Positions 17,649-29,587 of a DNA stretch of 64,000 bases are shown piece by piece. The translations under genes and the position numbers were made by a program. The notes beneath the pieces were generated by a model, which was not told the origin of the DNA, did no database searches, and saw only the letters and a program-made list of their open reading frames with translations. Each line of letters opens with the position of its first letter. The first letter of the stretch is position 1. Source of the stretch: Triticum aestivum (Eukaryota; Streptophyta; Magnoliopsida; Poales; Poaceae); assembly GCF_018294505.1 (NCBI RefSeq), contig NC_057796.1:268844259-268908258 (forward strand). The letters run 5' to 3'.

Positions 17649-18980
17649 TAGGGAGAAGTAGTTTGTGTGACACATATCTAGCTATATTAAGGGATAGGTA
17701 GATAGCATTTGTGCGAGGCATACTTAAAGCATCACGAAGATAAAAAAAATTGTGTGCATGGAAGTACCGGAAGAAATGAAGCAAGAAACAATGTGTGTGT
17801 GTGTGCGCGCATGTGTGTGTGTGAGAGAGAGAGGGAGGGAGAGGGGGAGAGAGATCTCAAAAAAAAGGTGCTCTGTTGGAATCCCATTGTATGTATTAAT
17901 ATGGTTCCGGAACTCGAGTTAACCTTAGGCATATGTGTGAGAGACATTATTATACTTTGAGACATTAGTGGCTGTGGGTGGGCGGAATAAAGGGCTGGGC
18001 ATGTTCGACAGAGAGAGCGTGCGTGTTTCTGTGTGAGAGACTTGTAGGACGGGGTAGAAAGATGAATTCTAACCTTGACGAAGGGAGAGAAATACACGAA
18101 GTGCGCGTGTGTGATTCCGATGCCCACAGGGAAATGAGATATGTATGCGTGTGAGAGAGATTGCACAATTCATTCACGTATCACTATCTAGCGATCGTGG
18201 TCGTGCATCGCTTGAACATAAATCAATATCTACTTTGTATCGTGTTCAACGCTATAAAGATTGGACACTCACATATCACATTTTTTTTCTATTTAAATAA
18301 ACCTTTTCAGTTGTGCATGCCAAAGTTACAGTGATGTTTCTTCAAACAACCAATGTAGCTATCATGTACATGCACCATTGTTACTCTTGCATTCAAAATC
18401 ATTAGTCTTGGATGATTTAAGGTTCTATTATGAAGTAATATATGTAATATTCATATATGAATTCAACGGGTACGCAATTTATGAAATGGAGGCTATGTAA
18501 TCATATGCGGTAACACTTTTAAGTAGCGGACTACAATATCCATTTCTTTTTGTGCGCCTCTACACTAACACGTCAATGCATTATGTTTAAAGTAAATAAC
18601 CAATTGCACTAAATTATCTATTTACACGAGAAATACATAGGATGAGCGTTTGATCCCTTTTTTGTGAACGCGCCACTACACCCGTACGATTGGCCGCGCC
18701 CGTGTGAACGTCCAAGTTATCGGCGCATCATCCCGAGTTATTGTCTTTTTTCTGGGGTGGACACACTAGTTATTAACTGCTGACGCGTGCCCGTGTACGT
18801 AGTCTCGCATGACCTTCCCGCTAGCACGGTCCAAAAATAGTTGAAACTGGATACGAACGATCCCGCGGGCGGCAAAATCTCCCGCCTCCTTCTAAAATGT
18901 CCGCCACCTTAGTCTTTAGCATGCGAAATTCCCCTTTTGTCCTTGGTGCACGGAGACCAACAGTTACAATACCGCCCTCA
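17649..18980. other. Intergenic sequence with GT/GA microsatellites
   Basis: 17793-17855 has (GT)n followed by (GA)n. The remainder is AT-rich, then more GC-rich from about 18700 with features of a proximal promoter (ctcccgcctcc, gaccaacagttacaat). No gene is supported. Minus-strand Ser/His-rich frames are microsatellite translation. Confidence 0.45.
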
Positions 18981-19152
18981 TCTACAAAATAGGTCGGGGC
19001 TGCATTGGTAACTTCCGGTTCCCCCCACTACACGGCACCCCCATTTCCTCTCCCCCTCCCGCAAAAACGACTAACTCCACAGCACCAGAGCATCTCACAT
19101 CATGCCGTCCGTACTTCATCGGCCTTTCTCCCCTCCCCTCTCGAAATCCTAG

Positions 19153-19485
19153 ACTGCTCATCCACCAGCGTACCAGAGCCCATTCACTGCCAGCGGCGTC
19201 CACCTCGCCGGATCTGCTTCTGCGGCCGCATCTACCCCTCCCACCTCCCCTAGAAACAAGTAGACTGCTCATCCACCGGTGTACCAGAGCCCATTCACTG
19301 CCAGCGGCGTCCACCTCGCCGGATCTGCTTCTGCGGCCGCATCTACCCCTCCCACCTCCCTTAGAAACAAGTAGACTGCTCATCCACCACTGTACCACAG
19401 CCCATTCAGTGTTGGCCTTGTCCACGGCGCCGGATCTGCTTCGTCGGTACTCTCGTCAACCGCAGCGCATCTGCAGCGGCTCATT
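19153..19485. repeat. 111-bp tandem repeat, about three copies
   Basis: Units begin ACTGCTCATCCACC at 19153, 19264 and 19375. The first two are nearly identical; the third diverges after 40 bp. 111 bp is 37 codons, so frames stay open through it. It is followed by a degenerate array of about 36-bp units (19560-19900) around CC(T/C)ACCGGAGCCGCTTCGCC. Confidence 0.75.
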
Positions 19486-20160
19486 CGTACTCCCCGCCGC
19501 AGACGCTTGGTCCACACCCCCCGGAGCCGCCCCACAGACGCCCCCGTCGACGGCCTCTGATCCTCTTCGCCGACACCTTCCTCAACCCTACCGGAGCCGC
19601 TTCGCCGACAACATCGTCAACCCCACCGGAGTAGCTTCGCCTATACCATTTTCAACCCTACCAGGGCCGTTTTGCCAACTCACAAGTCCACGGCCTCAGA
19701 TCCGCTTCCTCACACCCTCATCCAACCTACCGGAGCAGCTTCTGACGCCCCGTCCACGGCCGCAGATCCGCATCGTCGACACCATCCTTAACCCAACCAC
19801 CGGAGCAGCTTCACCTACACCCTCGTCCACGGCCACAGATCCGCTTCGCCCACACCGTAGTCCACCCTACCGGAGCCGCTCCACAAACACCCTACTTGAC
19901 GGTTCTAGATTTCCTTACCGGACCCCGACAGCCAGCGCAACGTCATCACCCACCGTCTGGCAAGATGCCAAGCACCCGCCACGGCCTAGGTACTTGTCAC
20001 CTTTAAACCCGTCCAGCAACACCTGCCCGATCTACTTCAAATATACTAACAGGTCGCTGTTACCTGTTATGCAGCTGGCAAAAACTACAAGGACGGTGTT
20101 TCTTCTGGATCTAACAGCTTGGCCAACCAAGATCCTGGACTGAGGCATTGCTATGATCTT
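19409..20160 (+). CDS. Putative first exon of an unknown gene (low support)
   Basis: An open frame of 244 codons covers the degenerate 36-bp repeat array. It is Pro/Ser/Thr/Arg-rich and looks like translated minisatellite. The frame ends at 20143. A good splice donor follows at 20160/20161 (ATCTT|GTAAGTGTG), so the same stretch could instead be a transcribed leader exon in another phase. It lies upstream of the candidate exons at 20671, 23117 and 23838. I do not recognise any domain and give no function. Confidence 0.25.
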
Positions 20161-20311
20161 GTAAGTGTGTCTCTCTCTCTCTTGTATTGTTCTGTGCTTG
20201 CCAGTGTGCTTTGCTAGGATTTTCGACCAGTAATCCCTTTGTGAAGACAATGATTTCTACTACTGGCTGCTAAATTAGATATGTAGATGTCATACATGAT
20301 ACTACCTCGTA

Positions 20312-20466
20312 CCTCCGTTCCTAAATATAAGTCTTTCTAGAGATTCCACTATAGGCTACATACGGAGCAAAATGAGTGAATCTACACTCGAAAATGCATA
20401 TATATACATCTGTATGTGGTCCATACTGGAATCTCTACATAGACATATATTTAGGAACAGAGGCAG
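20312..20466. mobile_element. Stowaway MITE, complete
   Basis: Ends CCTCCGTTCCTAAATATAAG and its inverted copy (ATATATTTAGGAACAGAGGCAG), flanked by TA at 20310-20311 and 20467-20468. Interior is typical of the Thalos-related group (ACTCATTTTGCTCC on one strand). Confidence 0.85.
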
Positions 20467-20670
20467 TACATTACACAAAATCATAGGTGGCATGTAGGAA
20501 TTCCAGTACACTACATTAGGCTCCCTTAGAGTGCCTGCTAGTCCAGCACACAGAGTCATGGCTAGTTTATGCTACACACACAATCATTAATTGGTGGTTT
20601 AAATATGCACAAGGGATATGCAATGTATTATCATGTAGAGATGTCTGAAATTAGCTGTGTCAACTTGCAG

Positions 20671-20769
20671 ATAGGGTTACACAATGAAAAAGTACAAGAT
20701 GTATGTGGCAATTTCATGGAACATCGCAAAAAAAGGGGAGCCAACGGTGAGCCTATACAGTGTGCTATG
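20671..20769 (+). CDS. Candidate internal exon (33 codons)
   Basis: Bounded by acceptor ...CAACTTGCAG and donor ATG|GTACGTC. Open in phase 0 over its whole length, starting IGLHNEKVQDVCGN and containing a basic stretch HRKKRG. The 105-bp exon at 23117 also begins and ends in phase 0, so the two could be spliced together. No known domain recognised. Confidence 0.35.
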
Positions 20770-21239
20770 GTACGTCACTCCTCCATTGCAATCATCGTGA
20801 CATGTTATTTGTATGTCAGTTCTATTGGCCAAGTTTCTTAGGGACAGTTATTACGAGTTATCCTAAGAAAATAAGAACCTGTGAATATAAGCTCCATGTA
20901 ATAAGCCAACCAGTTCTTTTCACTGCGTTTTCAGCTTATCTTTGGTATGATAAGTGAAAAGTCTAGATTGCATTATATTTTTTCATTTTGCTGCCCATAT
21001 GAAAATTAATTTGACTTGCAAACATCACAAATTGAACCCAGTGCAGTAATTAATATGATAGGAAAACAGACCATCACTATTTGCTCAAAATGCAAATACA
21101 AAGATACCATCTACTTGGCACAATCTACTTTGGTCAATATTTTCCATAGAGATCCCATTGCCTAATTTAAACGAAAAACGCATGACCCACATTTAAATGA
21201 AGAACAATTATTTATTGAAATTTGATGGTCCAAGTGGCT

Positions 21240-21735
21240 GGTTATTATCATATAGTAGCACCACCTGAAGGCATCATATAGTAGCAGCAGCTCATAGCAA
21301 CTCATCATACAGCAGCAGCAGCAGTAGTGTGCAATTCATCATATACCAGCAGCAACTCATAGCAATTCATCATATAGTAGCAGCAGGAGCAGCTCATAGC
21401 AATTCATCATATAGCAGCAGCAGGAGCAGCTCATAGGAATTTATCATATAGCAGCAGCAGGAGCAGCTCATAGCAATTCATCATATAGCATCAGCAGGAG
21501 CAGCTCATAGCAATTCATCATACAGCAGCAGCAGGAGCAGCTGATAGCAACTCATCATATAGCAGCAACAGCAGCTCATAGCAATTCATCATATAGCAGC
21601 AGCAACTCATAGCAATTCATCATATAGCAGCAGCAGCTCATAGCAATTCATCATATAGCAGCAGCAGGAGCAGCTCATAGCAATGCATCATATAGCAGCA
21701 GCAGAAGCAGCTCATAGAAATTCATCGTATAGTGG
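21240..21735. repeat. 37-bp minisatellite rich in CAG
   Basis: About a dozen imperfect copies of a unit containing CAGCAGCAGGAGCAGCTCAT followed by agcaattcatcatatag. Copies vary in the number of CAG triplets. This is an intron-like or intergenic position in the candidate gene region. Confidence 0.85.
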
Positions 21736-21740
21736 ATCCG

Positions 21741-22899
21741 AATGAAAATTTGGAAAAAAAACAGTGGAGATCCTCACCTTGTTGTATGAGCTCATCCTTC
21801 AACGACACCTCAAGGCCACGGCCTGGGAGGGGGAATAAGGTGCCTTCTGCCGCAGTGTGGCATCAGCCGTAGTTGTGCAGCGCCTGCCGGAGTAGTGCGG
21901 ACGAACCACAGTGGAGCAGCTGCTGGAGACCATGAGAATGAGGGGCGGCACCAGAGGGAGGAGCAGCCAGGGAGATTTGCCCCTACCCGCCGGCCATGTA
22001 GCCTAGCTGGACAGAGCATCATCGAGGACCAGGCCAGATGGGACCAGTGGCGACGGCTTGCTGGAGAAACCCTAGTGCTGCAGGCAGGGGATCGAGGTAG
22101 AGGGAAAGGGGAGAGGAGATGCAAGCGGGCAGGTCAATGAACGCTTGCGTGTTTGTTTTTACTTGAGGGTGAGGTGTGCCGCGGGCGTCACCAGTTGCAT
22201 TTTGAGTGCAATATAGGCAGACAACAGAGTCATTTCACTATTCCCCTTCCCTTCAATTTTTAGTGAGGTTCTACCCGAAACACCCCCCTCCAAAGCGAAA
22301 TTAGTTAAGCCCAAGCCCATAACTCAAAAATGACTTATTTACATCTTTTATGGCTTATTTTGACAATAAGCCCTGAAAAGGCGGAATAGAATGACCCTTA
22401 ACCTGCAATTCAATTGTGCGTGCAATGATGAATCACTCCTGCCTGCTATAGTGTCATCATACATGGCATAGCCTAATACATGTGCATTCCATTGTAGAAT
22501 CTGGAATATGCAATGTTTATGTTAGTTCATACGTTGCACATGATGTTTAAATGCCCCTTAAATCTAGTCAGTCAAGTGATGGTCTTTAAGCTCCTTCTTT
22601 GCTTCTTTTCTTGATATGTAAGATTTGCTCACACATCTGTTCAATTGCTTGTTTGCATCAGCCAGCCATACTAGGACTGTTTGCTTTGATTACTTGCTGT
22701 TCTTGACCTAACACTCTAACAGAGCTTGTCAACGATTTAAGCACTAAGGGCTGCTGTAGTGGGGCCTTTTCTAACTCATAGGTGACATAAAGGTTTGGCT
22801 GTACACTAAAGTAGGCTCTCCAAGAGTACCTGGAGATCCAGTTCGAAGGTATGCCTAGTTTTTACATAGTGCGGACATAGTAAATGCTCATTTCATTGT
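21741..22899. other. GC-rich patch then AT-rich sequence, no gene supported
   Basis: 21780-22140 is GC-rich with short frames on both strands (about 80-104 codons) that lack recognisable domains. A leader or lncRNA exon is possible. The rest is AT-rich intron-like sequence. Confidence 0.35.
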
Positions 22900-23091
22900 G
22901 TGCAAGTGCAAGAGATGTGGTGTTGTTTTGTTATAATCTCATCCTTTTGTGTTCACAGACTGGAAAGTATGCATATTTATCTTCCAAGGAGACGAGTGCA
23001 AGTGCAAGAGATGTGGTGTTGTTTTGTTATAATCTCATCCTTTTGTGTTCACAGACTGGAAAGTATGCATATTTATCTTCCAAGGAGACGA
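22900..23091. repeat. Exact 96-bp tandem duplication spanning a splice-acceptor-like site
   Basis: Copies 22900-22995 and 22996-23091 are identical base for base. Each contains TTTTGTGTTCACAG|ACTGGAAAGT, a good plant acceptor, and ends GGAGACGA. The unit is 32 codons long, so an exon duplication would keep phase. Identity implies a recent event or an assembly artefact. Confidence 0.9.
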
Positions 23092-23116
23092 GTAACTAGT
23101 TTGTGTCACCTTGCAG

Positions 23117-23221
23117 AGGGGGTGCAATGAAGATAAGATTGAGGATTTCGATGTACAAGATGTTAGGAAGGAGCCTTCCAAGAGAAGTAGGAGCTGCGCT
23201 GAGCCTCTTCAACCTGTTAAG
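23117..23221 (+). CDS. Candidate internal exon (35 codons)
   Basis: Acceptor CACCTTGCAG and donor AAG|GTAAGTCAC are both close to consensus. Phase 0 at both ends; the frame is open and charged (RGCNEDKIEDFDVQD, then a basic segment KEPSKRSRS that resembles a nuclear localisation patch). Function unknown. It may join with 20671-20769 and 23838-24062. Confidence 0.4.
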
Positions 23222-23837
23222 GTAAGTCACTGTATCCAACTCAACAGTTCAATTCCTTGTTTGTTTCAGGCATAGTTAATTTTCTCTTTTCAATTGCTTT
23301 ATTTGTCCTCAGTTAATGAGATGCCCAAAGAATGATGCCTGATGTTGGGTACTTGTATAACTATTAGTTGACATAATTAAAGGCCTTACCATTTAATTAC
23401 TCTGCCGAAATGTGCCTGAAGCTTTGAAGTCTATTAACCAACTATTATTGAATGAGGCTCACAATCTAGTTTATACTAGGCTAATGATTGCATAGTTTTG
23501 CTTGTTGTAGTATGTTTGTATGAAATCCTCTGCTGTTCATTATGCTCACTAAGACTTTAATTGAGCTACAAATGACCAACTGCTTGCTTACTTCTACGCA
23601 ACGTGCTGTCTAAATTTGTAACTTGTGTGTGTTTTGGATTGGGCCACAACATCATGCTCCTCTGGTGAGCTAAGAGAGATTTCTGTATGCAGGCTGCACA
23701 GACTACCTTTTTTATAATTTTTAAAATATCACCTGCTTATGCTTCATGACGTGTAACATTATTGTTAGTCCTGTTTTGCCATGTACAAAATAGTCTGTCT
23801 TGCTCGCTTCACTATTGTAACTATATTTTTGCCCTAG

Positions 23838-24062
23838 TCATGTGTACTTACAAAAACATTTCCGGATGAAGTGACATCAACACAAAGATCTGCGAGCAGT
23901 GCGGCATGGCCGTTACCGATTGATTATGGATTGGAATTGGAATGTGCTGATGTTCTCGAGCATCAACTAGAGGTGGCAAGACAACGTGTACATGATTCTG
24001 AACGTACAATCAACAAGTTGAGACTGGACATGCAGGTATTAGATGCAGGAGTCAAAAAATGA
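23838..24062 (+). CDS. Candidate 3' exon with a coiled-coil-like segment
   Basis: Acceptor GCCCTAG at 23831-23837, phase 0, about 74 codons. The second half (ECADVLEHQLEVARQRVHDS and following ERTINKLRLDMQVLD) has heptad-like leucine spacing typical of a coiled coil. The frame ends at a TGA after GVKK in a run of seven A. If one A were absent, the frame would continue for about 23 more coiled-coil-like residues to a TAA near 24128. So this is either a decayed exon or a homopolymer error. Protein family not recognised. Confidence 0.4.
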   Translation, partial: SCVLTKTFPDEVTSTQRSASSAAWPLPIDYGLELECADVLEHQLEVARQRVHDSERTINKLRLDMQVLDAGVKK

Positions 24063-24419
24063 AACAAGACACTGAGGTAACAATGAAGGAATTGGAGATT
24101 TTGCAGACTGAAATTTGTGCTATCTAAATCCGACCAATCCTATTTTCTGAAGAGATTATAGTTCAAATGGTAAGTTATGTTGATGCGCGTCCATGATGTA
24201 TGAGCTGTATTTGCCCAGTGTATGTAATTTGCTGTTTGTGTATGGTTTTTTATCACTGGTGCCGAACCATAATGCCCAGTGGATATAATCGGCTGTAATT
24301 TCTTTATTGTATAGTGTAGGATTATTCTACGTTTCTATGCCTTAGTCTCTTTATTGTATAGTGTATGTTTTTTAGAGGTGACAGTATAGAGTAGGATAAT
24401 TCTTTGAATATGCTATATC

Positions 24420-25763
24420 GTTCAAACGGGGGCCAAATCGCCCAAAGGTTGTAGTGACCATGGCCCTCCACAGGCCGTACGTTCCATGGGCCATCTACGG
24501 GACGGACGATCCATGGCCTTCTGTGGCCGTCGGATTCGTGGGCCTTCTATGGGCTGTCGGATCCGTGGGCCTTCTATCGGCTGTCGGATCCATGGGCCTT
24601 CTATGGGCCGTCGGATCAATGGGCCTTCTATGGGCCGTCGGGTCAATTGGCCTTCTATGTCCCGTAGGATCCATGGGCCTTCTACGGGTCGTCTCATCTA
24701 TGGGCCTTGTACGGGCCGTATAAGGGGCCGTAAACGGGCTAGAGTGGAAATCGTATATTTTATGGGCTGACCATAATGGGCCGTTAATAGGCCATATTTG
24801 ATGATGCTATGAAAATGGCCCAACAGATTAACGGGCCACAAACGGGCCGACTGTATCCACGGGCTGAATTTGGCCCACAAGCAGAAAAGGCCAGTAACGG
24901 GCCGTAAGTAATCGAATGCTGGAAATGAGCCCAAGAATAAATGGGCCCTCAGAAGGTCGAAAGGTAACACGGGCTGGAAACGATCCAATGGAATAATGGG
25001 CCACTAATGGGTATAAAGCGATACACTGTTCATTACGGGCCGGTTTCACCACGGGCCATTAATGGGCCAAGAGTTACAAAGGGACTCATATGGGCCGAAA
25101 TACGTCATGGGCCATACAAGGGCTGGAAGTTAAAACGGGCTGGAATTATATTGGACGGCCCAGATGACGCTACTGGGCCTAATTTGGATAGGCAGTAAAC
25201 GGGCCCTGGGTTAGCGGGCTGTAAATGGGCTATATGCGAACATGCCGTTAACAGGCTAGCCGTGGGCCGGCCCGCCACCTTTTGACCAAGTCAAACGGGC
25301 CGACCTTTTCACAGGAATGGGCCTCTGTTGGGCCGTGCCACGTGTCGACGTATCATAGGCGCTTTGGGTCCAATGAGTGGATGACATCTGTCCCAACGGT
25401 GAGCCGACACGTGTTTCCTCCAGCCAATGATGATTTTACACGTGGAAAATCCCCATTGGTCGGGGCTATTAACGGGTTATCGGATCCAAAACCGGACCCG
25501 ATAGCTTAACGGCGTTCTGTTACGGTGGATGCCACGTGTCGGTCACCCTTGACGAAAGCACTTCTGTGACACGCGATTTATCATCATGGAACTGGACACT
25601 TCCGTGATGATAATTTTGGTAATGTCATGGAACACTTCTACGACAGCACATGTATGACTATCTTGATTCTGTCATAAAATTGTCATGGATGTACATGCAT
25701 GACAAAAAATGCGACCTACTGTGACAAACACGTATCATCACGGAAGTGTATTTTTTTGTAGTG
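24420..25763. mobile_element. CACTA transposon, right-terminal part only
   Basis: Ends ...TTTTTTTGTAGTG at 25763, the inverse of a CACTA 5' end (CACTACAAAAAAATACACTT). The next bases ATA are the expected 3-bp duplication inside an F2 LTR. Subterminal sequence is dense in ACGGGCC/GGGCCGTA motifs, with a 33-bp tandem array around GGGCCTTCTATGGGCCGTCG at 24520-24720. No matching left terminus or left LTR remainder is in the window. The inner boundary is an estimate, and whether the 19-24 kb region belongs to this element is open. Confidence 0.75.
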
Positions 25764-26773
25764 ATAAGAACAGAGTAACGCATTAGGTGAGATGACATGA
25801 TGTAGAGGGATAAACTCAAGCAATATGATATAAACCCCATCTTTTTATCCTCGATGGCAACAATACAATACGTGCCGTTTCCCCTACTGTCACTGGGATC
25901 GAGCACCGCATGATTGAACCCAAAGCTAATCACTTCTCCCATGGCAATAAAGATCAATCTAGTAGGCCAAACCAAACTGATAATTCGAAGAGACTTGCAA
26001 AGATAACCAATCATACATAAAAGAATTCAGAGAAGATTCAAATACTGTTCATAGATAATCTTGATCATAAACCCACAATTCATCGGATCTCGATAATCAC
26101 ACCGCAAAAAGAGTTACATCGAATAGATCTCCAAGAAGATTCAAGGACAACTTTGTATTGAGATCCAAAGAGAGAGAAGAAGCCATCTAGCTAATAACTA
26201 TGGACCAGAAGGTCTGTGGTAAACTACTGACACATCATCGGAGAGGCTATGGTGTTGATGTAGAAGCCCCCCGTGATCGATTCCCCCTCCGGCGGAGCAC
26301 CAAAAAGGCCCCAAGATGGGATCTCACGGGTACAGAAGGTTGCGGCGGTGGAATTAGGTTTTCGTGGTGCTCCTCGATGGTTTCGGTGTACGTAGGTATA
26401 TATAGGAGGAAGAAGTAGGTCGGTGGAGCCATGAGGGGCCACAAGGGTGGAGGGCGCGCCCAGGGGGGTAGGCGCGCCCCCTGCCTCGTGGCCTCCTCGT
26501 TGATTGCTTGATGTCCACTCCAAGTCCTGTGGATCATGTTTGTTCCAAAAACCACGCTCCCGAAGGTTTCATTCCATTTGGACTCCGTTTGATATTCTTT
26601 TTCTGCGAAACACTGAAATAGGCAAAAAAACAGCAATTTGCACTGGGCCTTGGGTTAATAGGTTAGTCCCAAAAATAATATAAAAGTGTATAAGAAAGCC
26701 CATTAAACATCCAAAACAGAATATATAATAGCATGGAGCAATCACAAATTATAGATACGTTGGAGACGTATCA
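25764..26773 (-). mobile_element. F2 Gypsy 3' LTR, truncated by the CACTA element
   Basis: Minus-strand LTR beginning at 26773 with TGATACGTCTCCAACGTATC and reading leftward about 1010 bp until it meets the CACTA end at 25763. It matches the complete F2 LTR at 31969-33540. The missing 3' part (about 560 bp) is not seen elsewhere in the window. Confidence 0.85.
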
Positions 26774-29518
26774 AGCATCCCCAAGCTTAATTCCTGCTCG
26801 TCCTCGAGTAGGTAAATGATAAAAACAGAATTTTTGATGTGGAATGCTACTTAGTATATTCGTCAATGTAATTTTCTTTATTGTGGCATGAATGTTCAGA
26901 TCCGAAAGATTCAAGATAAAAGTTTAATATTGACATAAAAATAATAATACTTCAAGCATACTAACCAAGCAATGATGTCTTCTCAAAATAACATAGCCAA
27001 AGAAAGCTCATCCCTACAAAATCATATAGTTTGGCCATGCTTCATTTTCGTCACACAAGAATGCTCTCATCTTGCACAACCTCGATGACAAGCCAAGCAA
27101 TTGTTTCATAATTTAGTAATCTCAAACTTTCTTCAACTTTCACGCAATACATGAGCGTGAGCCATGGATATAGCACTATGGGTGGAATAGAATATAATGA
27201 TGGGGGTTGTGTGGAGAAGACAAAATGGAGAAAGTCTCACATTGACGCGGCTAATCAACGGGCTAGGGAGATGACCATCAATTGATGTCAATGCAAGGAG
27301 TAGGGATTGCCATGCAACGGATGCACTAGAGCTATAATTGTATGAAAGCTCAACTAAAGAAACTAAGTGGGTGTGCATCCAACTTGCTTGCTCACGAAGA
27401 CCTAGGGCATTTGAGGAAGCCCATTGTTGGAATATACAAGCCAAGTTCTATAATGAAAAATTCCCACTAGTATATGAAAGTGACAAAACAAGAGACTCTC
27501 TATCATAAAGATCATGGTGCTACTTTGAAGCACAAGTGTGGAAAAAGGATAGTAGCATTGTCCCTTTTTATTTCCTCTTTTTTTGGGCCATTCCTTTTTT
27601 TATTTGGCCTTTCTCTTCTTTTTTGGGGCAATGCTCTATTAATGATGATCATAACACTTCTATTTATTTACAACTCAATGATTACAACTCGATACTAGAA
27701 CAAAGTATGACTCTATATGAATGCCTCCGGCGGTGTACCGGGAAGGGCAATGAATCAAGAATGACATGTATGAATAATATGCATGGTGGCTTTGCCACAA
27801 ATACGATGTCAACTACATGACCATGCAAGGCAACATGACAATGATAAAGCGTGTCATAATAAACGGAACGGTGGAAAGTTGCATGGCAATATATCTCGGA
27901 ATGGCTATGGAAATGCCATAATAGGTAGGTATGGTGGCTGTTTTGAGGAAGATATAAGGAGGTTTATGTGTGATAGAGCGTATCGTATCACGGGGTTTGG
28001 ATGCACCGGCGAAGTTTGCACCAACTCTCAATGTGAGAAAGGGCAATGCACGGTACCGAAGAGGCTAGCAATGATGAAGGGTAAGAGTGCGTATAATCCA
28101 TGGACTCAACATTAGTAATAAAGAACTCACATACTTATTGCAAAAATCTACAAGTCATCAAAAACCAAGCACTACGCGCATGCTCCTAGGGGGATAGATT
28201 GGTAGGAAAAGACCATCGCTCGTCCCCGACCGCAACTCATAAGGAAGACAATCAAAGAACACCTCATGTTTCAAATTTGTTACATAACGTTTACCATACG
28301 TGCATGCTACGGGACTTGCAAACTTCAACACAAGTATTTCTCAAATTCACAACTACTCAACTAGCACAACTTTAATATCACTATCTCCATATCTCAAAAC
28401 AACTATCAAGTATCAAACTTCTCTTAGTATTCAATGCACTTATATGGAAGTTTTTGTCTTGGATGCCTATCATATTAGGACTAAATTTATAACCAAAGCA
28501 AATTACCATGCTGTTATAAAGGACTCTCAAAATAATATAAGTGAAGCATGAGAGATCAATTATTTCTATAAAATATAACCACCACCGTGCTCTAAAAGAT
28601 ATAAGTAAAGCACTAGAGCAAAATTGTCTAACTCAAAAGATATAAGTGAAGCACATACAGTATTCTAATAAATTCTGAATCATGTGTGTCTCTCTCAAAA
28701 GGTGTGTGCAGCAAGGATGATTGTGGAGAACTAACAAGCAAAGACTCAAATCATACAAGACGCTCCAAGCAAAACACATATCATGTGGTGAATAAAAATA
28801 TAGCTCCAAGTAAAGTTACTGATGGACGAAGACAAAAGAGGGGATGCCTTCCAGGGCATCTCCAAGCTTAGGCTTTTGGGTTGTCCTTAGATTTTACCTT
28901 GGGGTGCCTTGGGCATCCCCAATCTTAGGCTCTTGCCACTCCTTGTTCCATAATCCATCAAATCTTTACCCAAAACTTGAAAACTTCACAACACAAAACT
29001 TAACAGAAAATCTCGTGAGCTCCGTTAGCGAAAGAAAACAAAACACCACTTCAAGGTACTGTAATGAACTCATTATTTATTTATATTGGTGTTAAACCTA
29101 CTGTATTCCAACTTCTCTATGGTTCATAAACTCCATTACTAGCCATAGATTCATCAAAATAAGCAAACAACACACGAAAAACATAATCTGTCAAAAACAG
29201 AACAGTCTTTAGTAATCTGTATCAAACGCAAACTTCTGGAAGTCCAAAAATTCTAAAATACATTTCTGGACGTGAGGAATTTATCTATTAATCATCTGCA
29301 AAAAGAATCAACTAAATAGCACTCTCCAGTAAACAGTTGTAGCTAATCTCGTGAGCGCTAAAGTTTCTGTTTTGTACAGCAAGATCGCAAAGACTTTCCC
29401 CAAGTCTTCCCAAAGGTTCTACTTGGCACAAACACTAATTAAAACCCAAAACCACATCTAAACAGAAGCTAGATGGATTATTTATTGCAAAAAGAACCAA
29501 AAAGCAAAAAACTAAAAT

Positions 29519-29570
29519 AAAATTGGTTGCCTCCCAACAAGCGCTATCGTTTAACGCCCCTAGCTAGGCA
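29519..29570 (-). promoter_or_regulatory. Conserved post-ORF hairpin segment, F2 copy
   Basis: Reads GGTTGCCTCCCAACAAGCGC on the plus strand, the inverse of the F1 block at 7375-7402, followed by the shared CCCTAGCTAGGCAT. It lies about 20 bp after the gag-protease stop. Confidence 0.45.
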
Positions 29571-29587
29571 TAAAGGCAAGGATAGAT

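Noticed and set aside
17713..18177. Ser/His/Thr-rich minus-strand ORFs
   Set aside because: Translation of GT/GA microsatellites.
18982..19425. 147-codon minus-strand frame with internal repeats
   Set aside because: It is the antisense of the 111-bp tandem repeat; repeats of 37 codons keep it open.
21240..21735. CRISPR-like regularly spaced repeats
   Set aside because: Units are contiguous and imperfect with no unique spacers; a minisatellite in a plant genome.
24422..24770. Frames made of 11-residue repeats (RRPIEGPWI type) on both strands
   Set aside because: Translation of the 33-bp subterminal CACTA array, open in both directions.
25658..26014. 118-codon minus-strand frame, also at 32513-32872
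   Set aside because: Lies in the R/U5 part of F2 LTRs; repeated because the LTR is, no protein features.
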